From NCBI GenBank assembly GCA_001460835.1, contig CYKH01001164.1, positions 1-25,052 on the forward strand: 25,052 nucleotides of DNA. The letters run 5' to 3'. Below are positions 1-7,965 of the stretch, piece by piece. The position numbers and the translations under genes were made by a program. This DNA is from Bodo saltans (Eukaryota > Euglenozoa > Kinetoplastea > Eubodonida > Bodonidae). The notes under the pieces were generated by a model. That model saw only the letters and a list, made by a program, of their open reading frames with translations, was not told where the DNA came from and searched no databases. Position 1 is the stretch's first letter. Each line of letters opens with the position of its first letter.

Positions 1-535
1 CTGTCGATGAGCTGCATGGCATGTTGCATCGGCGTCGATCTGTTTCGAATTCAAGTGCAATCGTGTTTTGTGAACATTCTTGTGCGCCAAGTCTTAGCAT
101 TGATGGCGAATCCTGCCGCACTTTTTTTTTTGGCCGTCTTCCCTTCGAATACCTTCAAGATGCCCTGGTTGGTGGCCGTCAATGGTACTTCGCATCACAT
201 CATGCGAGTGCTTTTGATGTTGGCGTCTGTGCCGCTGTCACACTCTCGCCAGGTGAAGCTGTAGACCTCAAGTGTCCGTCGCTCTTACATTTCGATGCGG
301 CTGAGTCGCTGCATCCGTCGAGCTGGCTTTTTTTTTTACGGCCGTCTTCCCTTCGAATACCTTCAAGATGCCCTGGTTGGTGGCCGTCAATGGTACTTCG
401 CATCACATCATGCGAGTGCTTTTGATGTTGGCGTCTGTGCCGCTGTCACACTCTCGCCAGGTGAAGCTGTAGACCTCAAGTGTCCGTCGCTCTTACATTT
501 CGATGCGGCTGAGTCGCTGCATCCGTCGAGCTGGC
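1..535 (+). pseudogene. Scrambled, out-of-frame partial copies of the SET-domain gene 5' region
   Basis: This stretch holds rearranged pieces of the gene that continues intact to 1735. Bases 1-120 match 795-914 with about 4 mismatches and encode the part carrying the HSCAP motif. Bases 132-327 and 340-535 look identical to each other and match 572-767 at about 91 percent by eye. The three copies of this second segment start at 132, 340 and 572, so each lies in a different reading frame (offsets 208 and 232, both 1 mod 3). A single protein cannot be read through them. No upstream start region or splice acceptor is visible before the window edge. This may be a genuine decayed tandem duplication or an assembly error. 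The copies are clear; their cause is not. Confidence 0.6.
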
Positions 536-914
536 TATCGTTACTTGATGCAACCCCATCATCTGTCGAACGGCCGTCTTCCCTTCGAATACCTTCAAGA
601 TGCCCTGGTCGGTGGGCGTCAATGGTACTTTGCATCCCACCATACGAGCGCTGTTGATGTTGGTGTCTGTGCCGCTGTCACACTTTCGCCAGGTGATACT
701 GTAGACCTTGAGTGTCCGTCGCTCTTACATTTCGATGCGGTTGAGTCGCTGCATCCGTCTAGTTGGTTATCGTTACTTGATGCAACCCCATCATCTGTCG
801 ATGAGCTGCATGGCATGTTGCATCGGCGTCGATCTGTTTCGAATTCAAATGCAATCGTGTTTTGTGAACATTCTTGTGCCCCAAGTCTTATCATTGATGG
901 CGAGTCCTGCCGCA
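1..914 (+). repeat. Partial tandem repeats: segment A (120 bp, 2 copies) and segment B (196 bp, 3 copies)
   Basis: Segment A lies at 1-120 and 795-914. Segment B lies at 132-327, 340-535 and 572-767. A 34-bp connector C follows B at 536-569 and 768-801. The intact order is B-C-A, seen at 572-914. The first junction (A to B) is a run of 10 T at 122-131. The second (B to B) is another run of 10 T at 328-337, replacing C and A. In the third, C is followed directly by the next B, with A missing. B copies 1 and 2 appear identical while copy 3 differs at about 18 of 196 positions, so the first duplication is recent or artefactual. Confidence 0.85.
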
Positions 915-1735
915 GCTCCCAAAGCCTCGTCATCGGCTCTAAGCTGACGCATTCTCAACTGAATGCAGCTGAGCTCTACATGAGCACATCGGTGCGCAGG
1001 GACCTGCTTGCCCTCCAACACGGTGTCCCTATGTGCAGATGCGTTCGTTGTACTGCAGCTGTTGACTCATCACGTTTGCTGCGCTGTGACTGCGATGGCT
1101 TTAAGCAAGCGGAAAGTTCGATGTGGCACTGTAGGACATGCAACGGCGTCTGGACCGATGCGGAAATCACTTCGCTGCACAAAGAGGAGGCCCTTAGCAA
1201 GTCGGTGTACGAATTGTGGTCCTTCCTTACTCGAGTGTTATCCGTCCAAGCAACATTATCAAAGAACACATTCCAAACATTGAAGGACATTGTGTTGCAA
1301 GCAGAGACGTACCTTGGCATTGGCCACTGGGTGTCTCTTATGGCAGCGAAATGTGCCATTGCATTCTATGAAATTATGTTAAGAATTTCACCTGGTGCAA
1401 GATCAATTGTAGAGACGATGATTCGAGGGTGGTTGCAGCATGCCGTCCGTTGCGCACAGAAGCAGCAACTCTTCGCCACGATCCCTTGGCACGTGTCACG
1501 TGATTTGGGTAAGGGTGCAGGTCTACTTGAATCGCTCTCCCACGCACAGTTCCTGCGGCACCTCGAAAAGTTGTTTGAGGATGCTCGATATCATAGACGC
1601 ACGGATCAATCGTGCTTGAGAGTCGTGTACGGCAGCTGCTCACCCCATGAGCTACTTCAGCAGTGGGAGGAGGCTCTCCTTGCACGCATTGGAGAAGATG
1701 ATGCAACACGCAATTACATGCTTCAGCGGTTGTAA
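503..1735 (+). CDS. SET-domain protein, SMYD-like (5' end uncertain)
   Basis: Predicted protein of up to 410 residues resembling SMYD-type lysine methyltransferases. A SET N-terminal motif of the form GVxAAVTLSPGDTV lies near residues 50-65. An HSCAP motif follows at about residues 123-127, where SMYD proteins have NHSCxPN. Next is a post-SET zinc-binding C-x-C-x2-C at Cys178, Cys180 and Cys183, then a further Cys-rich stretch (RCDCDG, WHCRTC) and a helical C-terminal region of the sort that is TPR-like in SMYDs. Two oddities are visible: the Asn before HSC is Glu, and the usual GEEL/SY element after HSC is hard to see, so activity is doubtful. The first 22 residues are an out-of-frame reading of the preceding repeat, so genuine coding probably begins at or after 572. 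The true N-terminus cannot be placed, and the gene may be broken. Confidence 0.6.
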   Translation: MRLSRCIRRAGYRYLMQPHHLSNGRLPFEYLQDALVGGRQWYFASHHTSAVDVGVCAAVTLSPGDTVDLECPSLLHFDAVESLHPSSWLSLLDATPSSVDELHGMLHRRRSVSNSNAIVFCEHSCAPSLIIDGESCRSSQSLVIGSKLTHSQLNAAELYMSTSVRRDLLALQHGVPMCRCVRCTAAVDSSRLLRCDCDGFKQAESSMWHCRTCNGVWTDAEITSLHKEEALSKSVYELWSFLTRVLSVQATLSKNTFQTLKDIVLQAETYLGIGHWVSLMAAKCAIAFYEIMLRISPGARSIVETMIRGWLQHAVRCAQKQQLFATIPWHVSRDLGKGAGLLESLSHAQFLRHLEKLFEDARYHRRTDQSCLRVVYGSCSPHELLQQWEEALLARIGEDDATRNYMLQRL

Positions 1736-1796
1736 ATTGAAACAATGATCAGTAAGAGGCACATGTGTGTCATCGTTGAATGTTATTCTCACGTAG

Positions 1797-1835
1797 TTTT
1801 CTCGTCTGTGAATTAAATGTGCCAAAGTTAGTTAG
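1797..1835 (+). promoter_or_regulatory. Probable spliced-leader acceptor region for the CRT-like gene
   Basis: A short pyrimidine-rich run (ttttctcgtctg, 1797-1808) is followed by AG dinucleotides at 1826-1827, 1830-1831 and 1834-1835, just before the ATG at 1843. This is the weakest of the acceptor sites in the window. It favours the ATG at 1843 over the upstream in-frame ATG at 1780, which lies before the tract. Confidence 0.45.
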
Positions 1836-1842
1836 GTCACGC

Positions 1843-3051
1843 ATGCCCACCATCCGCGAGTTTCTGCATATTGATGCTTTCCTCGAGACGTACCGCGCAC
1901 TGACGTGGCGAGAGTTAGTCTTGATTATCGTTGCAGTTCTGATGGTCATCAGCGGCAATGCTGGTCAGCTGATTGTTCTCAACTTGTGGGTGGCACACAT
2001 GGGCCTCATCCCCCCACCTGAAACACCACTCTCTATCCTCACGATCTCTTCATCCACAATGGCAGTGTTCTTTATCGCCGCAATCCTCATTCGGGCTGCT
2101 TTGAACTGGAAGACCATTTCATTTCGATTCCTCTTTTCCACGAAGGGCCTCGTGCTTAGCGTTGTCATTGGCCTGTGCAACGCGTTGAACGGCGTGCTCT
2201 TGGTGTACGCCACGCCTTCCACATCTGAAATCCTTCAAGCACTACTCCTGTGCACACAAGTATTCTGGACGCTTGCGGGGTCAAAGCTCCTGCTCAGCGA
2301 CTCTCGCAGCATTCTCAACTTCCTTGTCATTGGATCGTTTCTTTGCGTTGCGGGCGGCATTGTGCTGGGGGCGTCGCCTACGTTCTCCCAGAGCAGCCCC
2401 ACCACCTCCAGCACCAAGTGGTGGACGCTCATCTTCGCGGCGAGCATGATTCCTGGTGCCTTGTACAACGTCTTTGCCTCCATGTACATGAGGGCCTTCA
2501 CTGCAGTGGACGAGCCAACGAAGGACGAGAACACTGAGGATGCGTATCCCCTTCTCGTAAACCAGACTGAGCCTGAAGATGTGCACGAGCGCTCTGACAG
2601 CACCACGGTAAAGCTCACCATGCTTGCCACGACGGGCTTAAGCCAGATGTTGTGGATGTTTGTTTTCATGCCCCTCAACGCTGCTCCGTGGTTCGGCTCG
2701 TCCGACAACCTCGCCGAGACGCGCGAGATGCTAAAGGATGGATGGAGCTGCGTGTTTCAAAGGGAGTTTGGCTGTACACGTGCGTATGTGTATTACATTG
2801 CGTTCAATGTCTCATACTTCGTGAACTATATTGGATCGGCGTACCTTAATCATTTCAGTGCGACGCTAAACTCCATGGTGACTCAATTGTCGGCTCCCAT
2901 TGCTGCCATCATCCTTCTCGTCGCACCATCGCTGAATGTGGGGGCGCAAGCTGTTGAAGTGGGGCCCAGCGTCGGTGCCATCATACTCCTGATGCTGGGA
3001 TCAGCGGTGTTTACGTTGTGGGAACAGGGAACACGAAAGAAAGTTCAATAA
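1843..3051 (+). CDS. CRT-like (chloroquine-resistance-transporter-like) drug/metabolite transporter
   Basis: A 402-residue multi-spanning membrane protein with about ten hydrophobic segments, matching the CRT-like family of the drug/metabolite transporter superfamily. Recognisable family features are an LNGVLLVYATPSTSEILQ-type segment, the IPGALYNVF element (compare the IPxALSxVYKE pattern in CRTs), FMPLNAAPWFG in the second half, and a Cys-containing luminal loop (SCVFQ...FGC). In CRT proteins that loop carries disulfide-bonded cysteines. Family members export peptides, amino acids or thiols from acidic vacuoles or plastids; the substrate here is unknown. A charged insert with many Asp and Glu lies between the two halves (about nt 2506-2600). 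The start at 1843 was preferred to 1780 because the acceptor tract lies between them. The family call is firm; substrate and membrane are inference. Confidence 0.85.
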   Translation: MPTIREFLHIDAFLETYRALTWRELVLIIVAVLMVISGNAGQLIVLNLWVAHMGLIPPPETPLSILTISSSTMAVFFIAAILIRAALNWKTISFRFLFSTKGLVLSVVIGLCNALNGVLLVYATPSTSEILQALLLCTQVFWTLAGSKLLLSDSRSILNFLVIGSFLCVAGGIVLGASPTFSQSSPTTSSTKWWTLIFAASMIPGALYNVFASMYMRAFTAVDEPTKDENTEDAYPLLVNQTEPEDVHERSDSTTVKLTMLATTGLSQMLWMFVFMPLNAAPWFGSSDNLAETREMLKDGWSCVFQREFGCTRAYVYYIAFNVSYFVNYIGSAYLNHFSATLNSMVTQLSAPIAAIILLVAPSLNVGAQAVEVGPSVGAIILLMLGSAVFTLWEQGTRKKVQ

Positions 3052-3240
3052 TTATTTCGTGCTTTGTATTCGAGCCACTTTGCACTCATTGGATCGCCGC
3101 GCGTGAATAAAAAATATTAGCCGATGTAATCACCTTGATTGGCTTCATTTTTCGCTTTCTTTCCCTCTTCGTTTTTACGTTGTGCGCTGCGTGTGCTATA
3201 AGGATGTCTGGGCATCATTTGAGCTTTTCACATGGCATTG

Positions 3241-3269
3241 CTCCTTTTTTTTCCTTTCTCTACATGTAG
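3241..3269 (+). promoter_or_regulatory. Spliced-leader acceptor (pyrimidine tract plus AG)
   Basis: A strong pyrimidine tract at 3241-3262 ends in AG at 3268-3269, only two bases before the ATG at 3272. It falls inside the longer in-frame ORF that begins at 3182, and so argues that the upstream 30 codons are not coding. Confidence 0.7.
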
Positions 3270-3271
3270 TA

Positions 3272-4939
3272 ATGAAGCATCGGTCTTCCAGCCGTGGTCC
3301 CAGCAGTCCGCTGTCACCAAAACCAACTGCAGCTCAGCAAGGTCAAGCTAGTACTGGGTGGGAGAAGCGTGTCACCAAAGCGACAGTCGTCGAGAAAGTT
3401 CTGGTGTTTACTCTCGCACACATCAAAGTCATTATTGTACTGTTTTCCGTCCTGCTCCTTTTAATCTTCAGCAACGAGGTGGAGCGCAGCATTCCTGTCG
3501 GCTTTATGGTCGACGACCCAGTCAGACCAGGGCATTTGTTCGACAAATCGCTCATCAAGACCAAACTACCCGTTGTGTTTGTCCCTGGGTTTATCACGAC
3601 TGCTCTTGAATTGTGGGAGGGTGACTTGTGTGCGGTTGGTGGCGCTTGGTCTCCTTTCCGTCAGCGAATGCTCAGCGCGCAATCATTTCTCACGATGCTG
3701 CGCAACCCCTCGTGCTTCCTTAGGCATTTTTCTCTTGATCCCAGGACTGCTGGGGATCCTGAAGGCGTCAAGGTACGTCCTGATAGCTCGTTCTCAAGCG
3801 CAGATTATTTAGTGTTTGGTTTTTGGGTGTGGGCCAAGCTCATCGTTAATCTTGCCGACATCGGCTACGACCCCAACACAATGTACATTGCTTCGTACGA
3901 CTGGCGACTAGACGCGGAAACAGCAGAGCGTCGCGACAAATATTTCTCACGGCTTCGGGCATATGTAGAAGCCTCGTTTGATGGTGATCGGTTTGTTTTG
4001 GTGGGACACAGCTATGGATCGTCTGTGATCCAAGAGTTCCTCTTGTGGGCTGACAACAGATCACCCGGATGGACTGAGACGTATGTGGACAGCATCTTTG
4101 ATATTGCAGGGCCTTTCCTGGGTGTGCCGAAGGCTTTTGGTGCACTCATTTCAGGAGAGGTGAAGGACACGGCACTGATGCCTAGTGCGCTGCGATACTT
4201 GCTTGACTCGCACATTGATAAGCCCGAGCGCACACGGGCGTTCAGGACATGGCCTTGCCTCACTGCACTTCTGCCGTCTGGTGGCGACTGTGTGTGGCCC
4301 TCTGTTCTCAATCTGACTGATTCTGCACATGTCTCGACAAATCTCAACGGATCCGCAGCATTGCACTTTTTGTCAGGACTGATGAACTCCACTGGGCACT
4401 CGTATAACGAACTGAACGTTCGGAATCGACTGCGTTCATTTGAAGCTCGATCTAGGCTCCCGCGTGCCCCATCAACGACTGTCTACTGTGTGTTCGGAAC
4501 TGGCCTCCCGAGCGAAACAGCGTACTCGTTTAAGCCTGAGGCGTATCGAGGCGAGGTGATGTGGGCGATTGACCCGGATGCCCACAATGACACGTGGACC
4601 CACCCCCTTCAGGGTCAGGGAACGTTGCGGTCCGGTGTTGGCCTTGTGGATGGGGATGGCACCGTCCCCCTCATCAGCCTGGGCTACCCCTGCAGATCGC
4701 CCAACGGATTTCAACAAGATGTGGGTCGAGTTGTGACATATGAAGTTCCTCATGCACAAAGTTCAGTGATGGACCTCCGTGGTGGGAGCGCTACCGCCGA
4801 CCATGTGGATATCATCGGCAACTACGATGTCATTTCTGCACTGTTGATGGTTGTGACTGGCAACGGGGCTGATGTTCACGACCGTATTTCCTCAAAACTC
4901 GATGAAATGGTCGCTGCTGTTGACAAATGCCGCGCCTAA
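3272..4939 (+). CDS. Phospholipid:diacylglycerol acyltransferase / LCAT-family acyltransferase
   Basis: A 555-residue protein of the LCAT/PDAT alpha/beta-hydrolase family. PDATs move an acyl group from a phospholipid to diacylglycerol to make triacylglycerol. An N-terminal membrane anchor (VIIVLFSVLLLLIF, about residues 55-70) is followed by a luminal catalytic domain, the arrangement of yeast Lro1. It contains the PVVFVPGF strand with the TTALELWEG oxyanion/lid region, YDWRLD, the nucleophile elbow GHSYGS with Ser247, then GDGTVP with Asp462, and His511 in ADHVD, which complete a plausible Ser-Asp-His triad. IAGPFLGVPKA is also family-typical. The start was chosen from the acceptor site two bases upstream. 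Plain LCAT-like phospholipase activity is an alternative, but the length and the anchor favour PDAT. Confidence 0.85.
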   Translation: MKHRSSSRGPSSPLSPKPTAAQQGQASTGWEKRVTKATVVEKVLVFTLAHIKVIIVLFSVLLLLIFSNEVERSIPVGFMVDDPVRPGHLFDKSLIKTKLPVVFVPGFITTALELWEGDLCAVGGAWSPFRQRMLSAQSFLTMLRNPSCFLRHFSLDPRTAGDPEGVKVRPDSSFSSADYLVFGFWVWAKLIVNLADIGYDPNTMYIASYDWRLDAETAERRDKYFSRLRAYVEASFDGDRFVLVGHSYGSSVIQEFLLWADNRSPGWTETYVDSIFDIAGPFLGVPKAFGALISGEVKDTALMPSALRYLLDSHIDKPERTRAFRTWPCLTALLPSGGDCVWPSVLNLTDSAHVSTNLNGSAALHFLSGLMNSTGHSYNELNVRNRLRSFEARSRLPRAPSTTVYCVFGTGLPSETAYSFKPEAYRGEVMWAIDPDAHNDTWTHPLQGQGTLRSGVGLVDGDGTVPLISLGYPCRSPNGFQQDVGRVVTYEVPHAQSSVMDLRGGSATADHVDIIGNYDVISALLMVVTGNGADVHDRISSKLDEMVAAVDKCRA

Positions 4940-5042
4940 ATTATTTGAAGGTCCTTTCACTGCTTGTCTCTCTTTGCTGATTTTTTCTCGTTTTCTGTCT
5001 TCGATGGATGTTCCTTGGTGATTGGTTGGTCATGCGTTCAAT

Positions 5043-5074
5043 GTTTCTCTCTCATCTCACGTTTTGGACAACAG
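5043..5074 (+). promoter_or_regulatory. Spliced-leader acceptor
   Basis: A pyrimidine tract (tttctctctcatctcac, from 5043) ends in AG at 5073-5074, 12 bases before the ATG at 5087. It supports the short ORF at 5087 rather than the in-frame upstream ATG at 4964. Confidence 0.65.
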
Positions 5075-5086
5075 TACTCTGATAAT

Positions 5087-5332
5087 ATGGACAAGTTACA
5101 TTTAGAACGGTTACTTGATGAGGGCGAGTCTCTCTTGCATGGCCGTGAAACAAAACCTGCACCCCAACGGCGCAGTGATATCATCGCAAACGCCGAACTA
5201 GCGCTTGCGAAGACGCAATTTCAAATTTTTCTGCGACCACGAAAAGCAGTATCTCAACTAACCAAGCCGCCGTCTCCAATCAGTTCGCCAAACGAGAGCG
5301 ATGCTTCTCTTCACACTACAAGTAGACATTGA
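5087..5332 (+). CDS. Small hypothetical protein (81 aa)
   Basis: A short ORF of 81 codons with no recognised domain. The first half is charged and probably helical (DKLHLERLLDEGESLL). The second half contains a Pro- and Ser-rich segment (TKPPSPISSPN) and looks disordered. It has its own acceptor site upstream and is followed at 5436 by the next gene after a separate T-rich tract. This spacing makes a real small gene more likely than noise. No homology can be named from the sequence alone. The in-frame extension back to 4964 reads through the pyrimidine tract and was not included. Confidence 0.5.
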   Translation: MDKLHLERLLDEGESLLHGRETKPAPQRRSDIIANAELALAKTQFQIFLRPRKAVSQLTKPPSPISSPNESDASLHTTSRH

Positions 5333-5393
5333 CACATTCACTAACACCGACTTTATGATTTGACTTGCACTAGGTGAATGTTGCAGAAATAAA

Positions 5394-5424
5394 TATTTTT
5401 GTTTTGTGTTGTATTGATGTGTAG
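5394..5424 (+). promoter_or_regulatory. Spliced-leader acceptor (T/G-rich)
   Basis: A T-rich tract from 5394 ends in gtag, with AG at 5423-5424, 11 bases before the ATG at 5436. Confidence 0.6.
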
Positions 5425-5435
5425 ATTGCTGCCTA

Positions 5436-7853
5436 ATGTTGAAAGATGCTGAAGAGTCATTCGCCGATGTTCTCAAATATCGCAGAGCAGAGCTGCCGGA
5501 GCTAGCGACTATCTCGTATCTTGACTACATGGGCAGCGGCCTCGCACCTAAAGCCGTGCGTTGCTCGAGCACTTCCCTGATGTGCAATCCGCACAGCCTG
5601 CACAGCCTCGGGCACGCAGCTTCAGTTGAAGTTCGCGCTGCTCGGCACCAGACTGAGATGTTTTTCGAAGCTGCAGAGGAGTACGATCTTGTCTTTACAA
5701 GTGGATGCACAAGTTCACTGCATTTAGTTGGCAGCCTCATTCCTTTCGGAAGCTCAGGTTGCGTGTTCATGCATCCATTGGCGCACAACTCGCTGTTGGG
5801 CGTTCGCGAGTTCGTCTCGTCTGACCGCTATTTCTGTGTTCGGGATGCGAGTACAGCAACATCTTTGATTGACCTGCACGCAAGCACCACTGATATGAAC
5901 CTTTTGTGTGTTCCGGCAGAATGTAACCTCTCAGGAGCAAGGTTGGATTTTGCATCGTTTGTTGGTGCAGTTCACAGCAGTGTCACTAGAGAAGTGTTGA
6001 TTGTTGTGGACGGCGCTGCTATCGCCGGGAAGGCTCCCGTCACATTGGACGGAAGCGGCATCGACTTCTTCGCATTCAGTTTCTACAAAATGTTTGGAGC
6101 CCCAACTGGTCTCGGTGGACTGTTTGTGAAAAAGGGCCGTCCGCAGGAGATGCTCATGTCACATAAAAAGTACTTTGGTGGTGGGACAGTGTCGTTCAAT
6201 GATCACACAAAGCACGGCAGCCACCACCTACGTTCCGCCTTCACAGAAGCGATGGAAGATGGAACACAAAACTTTTACGGCATTGCGCAAGTGCGCCAAG
6301 GATTTCGCGCGCTGGACTCTTTAGGGGGCGTGACTGATATCAGTCATCGCATTCAGTACCTCCGAACATATTGCGTCGACGCCCTTCAACACCTCCGTCA
6401 CCGCAACGGTGCCCCACTTATCCTGGTGTACCATGCTCCGTCTACAAGTCTTCCCATCGTGTCGTGGGGCAGCTCTGTTGCCTTCGCTGTGCTCGAGCAA
6501 GATGGAACAGTTATTGGTCACGCGCTCACGGAGAAACTCCTTGCAGGTCTTAAGGTCTACGTTCGTGGGGGGTGTATGTGCAACCCAGGAGCGTGCGCAG
6601 AGTTCGTAGGCTACAGCGCCGAACTCATGACTGAAGCTCGCAATGCTGGTCACCAGTGTGGCGACGAGATGGACGTTCTCGATGGAAAACCTTTGGGCTG
6701 TGTCAGGGCATCCTTTGGTGCGTCGTCGTTGCCCTTAGACGTGGATAGGCTAGTTGCAGCACTCGCGCAATGTTTCTTGCGCGATGAGACAAAGCCTGAA
6801 CTTGTGCAATCCAGTTCCGCCTTGAGACTGCGCAAGATCATTCTCTACCCCCTCAAAGGAATGATGGGAGTATCGGTTGACACTTGGCCGCTGCAGACGA
6901 ATGGTTTAGCGTTTGATCGCGAATGGATGCTGATAGATCAGACGAGTGGCACGCCTGTTGCACCAAAGCGGTTTGCTGTTATGTCAACATTCGAAGTATC
7001 GCTAGATTGGCAGCTCAATGTACTCACAGTGCAGCATAAGGACAAAGTGCCCATTCACATCGTCATTGACGAAGACCGGCAATGCTGGATACATAACTCT
7101 TTACGCTGTACCGTTGCTCCTGAAACGAAAGCAGTGAAGCTGAAAAACCGCACATTACCAACGTATCGAACGTACGAAGAAGCCGCCGATCAATGGTTTT
7201 CATCCGTGCTTGGAATCCCTGTGCAACTTGCGCGAAATTTGCCCTCCGCAGAAGAAACCCTATCCAACTCAGCTGCTTTGCTCGTCGTACACGAAGGATC
7301 TCACCATCAAGTTCTGAGGCATATGAACGCGGTGGACAGACCGTTCGTCTCGTTGGCATCCTATCGGCCCAACCTTGTTGTGACAGGGGCTGCGCCATCG
7401 AACAACGGAAGCTCTGAGCGTTCCAGAGGTGCATCGCCTTTCGTTGAGAACTTATGGCGCTCCCTGTCAATAGGAACCGTCCAACTTGTTGCCACTGGAC
7501 CGTGTAAACGGTGCCAGCAGGTCAATGTTGGAGCTGGTGAGCTAAAGCACGAACCCCTAGCGTCCATCAGCAGCCTGTGTCGTCGCAGCGGGCTGACTGA
7601 AATTTTGTTTGGCCAGCTCTTTGGCATCAAGGCGGTAACTGCTGCTCCGGTTGTCACAACTGAATTTGCTGTGCCCTGGACATTGCCGCTTGTGGCCCTC
7701 GGTGTAGCATTGGCACTCAGGTTGTCCCCGCTTGCAATTCCAGCACTAGCATGCGCAAAGATTGTCAAGACCGTCGCTCAACGGCCGTTGCTGCTGGCAG
7801 AAATCGATGGAGTTCTTATTCACGTTGGCATGCGCGTGCGAGTGGGTGAGTGA
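5436..7853 (+). CDS. Molybdenum cofactor sulfurase (aminotransferase class V + MOSC)
   Basis: An 805-residue protein with the two-domain layout of MOCOS/ABA3. This enzyme moves sulfur from L-cysteine to the molybdenum cofactor of xanthine dehydrogenase/aldehyde oxidase-type enzymes. The N-terminal NifS-like domain (about 1-450) opens with YLDYMGSG, has the NPHS and TSGCTSSL motifs, the PLP lysine Lys218 in FSFYKMFG, and the persulfide-region cysteines Cys380 and Cys382 in GGCMCNPGAC. The C-terminal MOSC domain begins near residue 465 (RKIILYPLKG) and includes FDREWMLID, RPNLVV and GPCKRCQQ. Oddly, between FGQLFGI (ending about 731) and the final strand IDGVLIHVG (from about 790) lies an extra stretch of some 57 residues, with a strongly hydrophobic core at about 745-777. 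The family call is firm; the insertion's role is unknown. Confidence 0.93.
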   Translation: MLKDAEESFADVLKYRRAELPELATISYLDYMGSGLAPKAVRCSSTSLMCNPHSLHSLGHAASVEVRAARHQTEMFFEAAEEYDLVFTSGCTSSLHLVGSLIPFGSSGCVFMHPLAHNSLLGVREFVSSDRYFCVRDASTATSLIDLHASTTDMNLLCVPAECNLSGARLDFASFVGAVHSSVTREVLIVVDGAAIAGKAPVTLDGSGIDFFAFSFYKMFGAPTGLGGLFVKKGRPQEMLMSHKKYFGGGTVSFNDHTKHGSHHLRSAFTEAMEDGTQNFYGIAQVRQGFRALDSLGGVTDISHRIQYLRTYCVDALQHLRHRNGAPLILVYHAPSTSLPIVSWGSSVAFAVLEQDGTVIGHALTEKLLAGLKVYVRGGCMCNPGACAEFVGYSAELMTEARNAGHQCGDEMDVLDGKPLGCVRASFGASSLPLDVDRLVAALAQCFLRDETKPELVQSSSALRLRKIILYPLKGMMGVSVDTWPLQTNGLAFDREWMLIDQTSGTPVAPKRFAVMSTFEVSLDWQLNVLTVQHKDKVPIHIVIDEDRQCWIHNSLRCTVAPETKAVKLKNRTLPTYRTYEEAADQWFSSVLGIPVQLARNLPSAEETLSNSAALLVVHEGSHHQVLRHMNAVDRPFVSLASYRPNLVVTGAAPSNNGSSERSRGASPFVENLWRSLSIGTVQLVATGPCKRCQQVNVGAGELKHEPLASISSLCRRSGLTEILFGQLFGIKAVTAAPVVTTEFAVPWTLPLVALGVALALRLSPLAIPALACAKIVKTVAQRPLLLAEIDGVLIHVGMRVRVGE

Positions 7854-7926
7854 GTCAGATACTTAGCAAAAAAATACACCTTTATGTATGGTTGGTATTG
7901 CGGAAACTGTCTTGAATCAAAAACTC

Positions 7927-7953
7927 ATTTATTTTGCTTTTCATTCATTGAAG
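7927..7953 (+). promoter_or_regulatory. Spliced-leader acceptor
   Basis: A T-rich tract (tttattttgcttttcattcattg) ends in AG at 7952-7953. The predicted leader is 12 bases long and contains ATGTGATGG, a start-stop pair at 7961-7966 whose stop shares its last base with the main ATG at 7966. Confidence 0.65.
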
Positions 7954-7965
7954 TTCTTTGATGTG

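Noticed and set aside
3182-3271. N-terminal extension of the PDAT ORF
   Set aside because: It translates the pyrimidine tract of the acceptor site, giving a poly-Phe/Leu run, so it is judged untranslated leader or intergenic sequence.
7635-7800. Possible unspliced cis-intron (GT...AG) explaining the hydrophobic MOSC insertion
   Set aside because: A GTAACT to GGCAG interval exists but is 166 bases, so its removal would shift the frame and destroy the closing IDGVLIHVG strand. No GT in the phase needed for the AG at 7799-7800 was seen nearby, and the stretch is stop-free.
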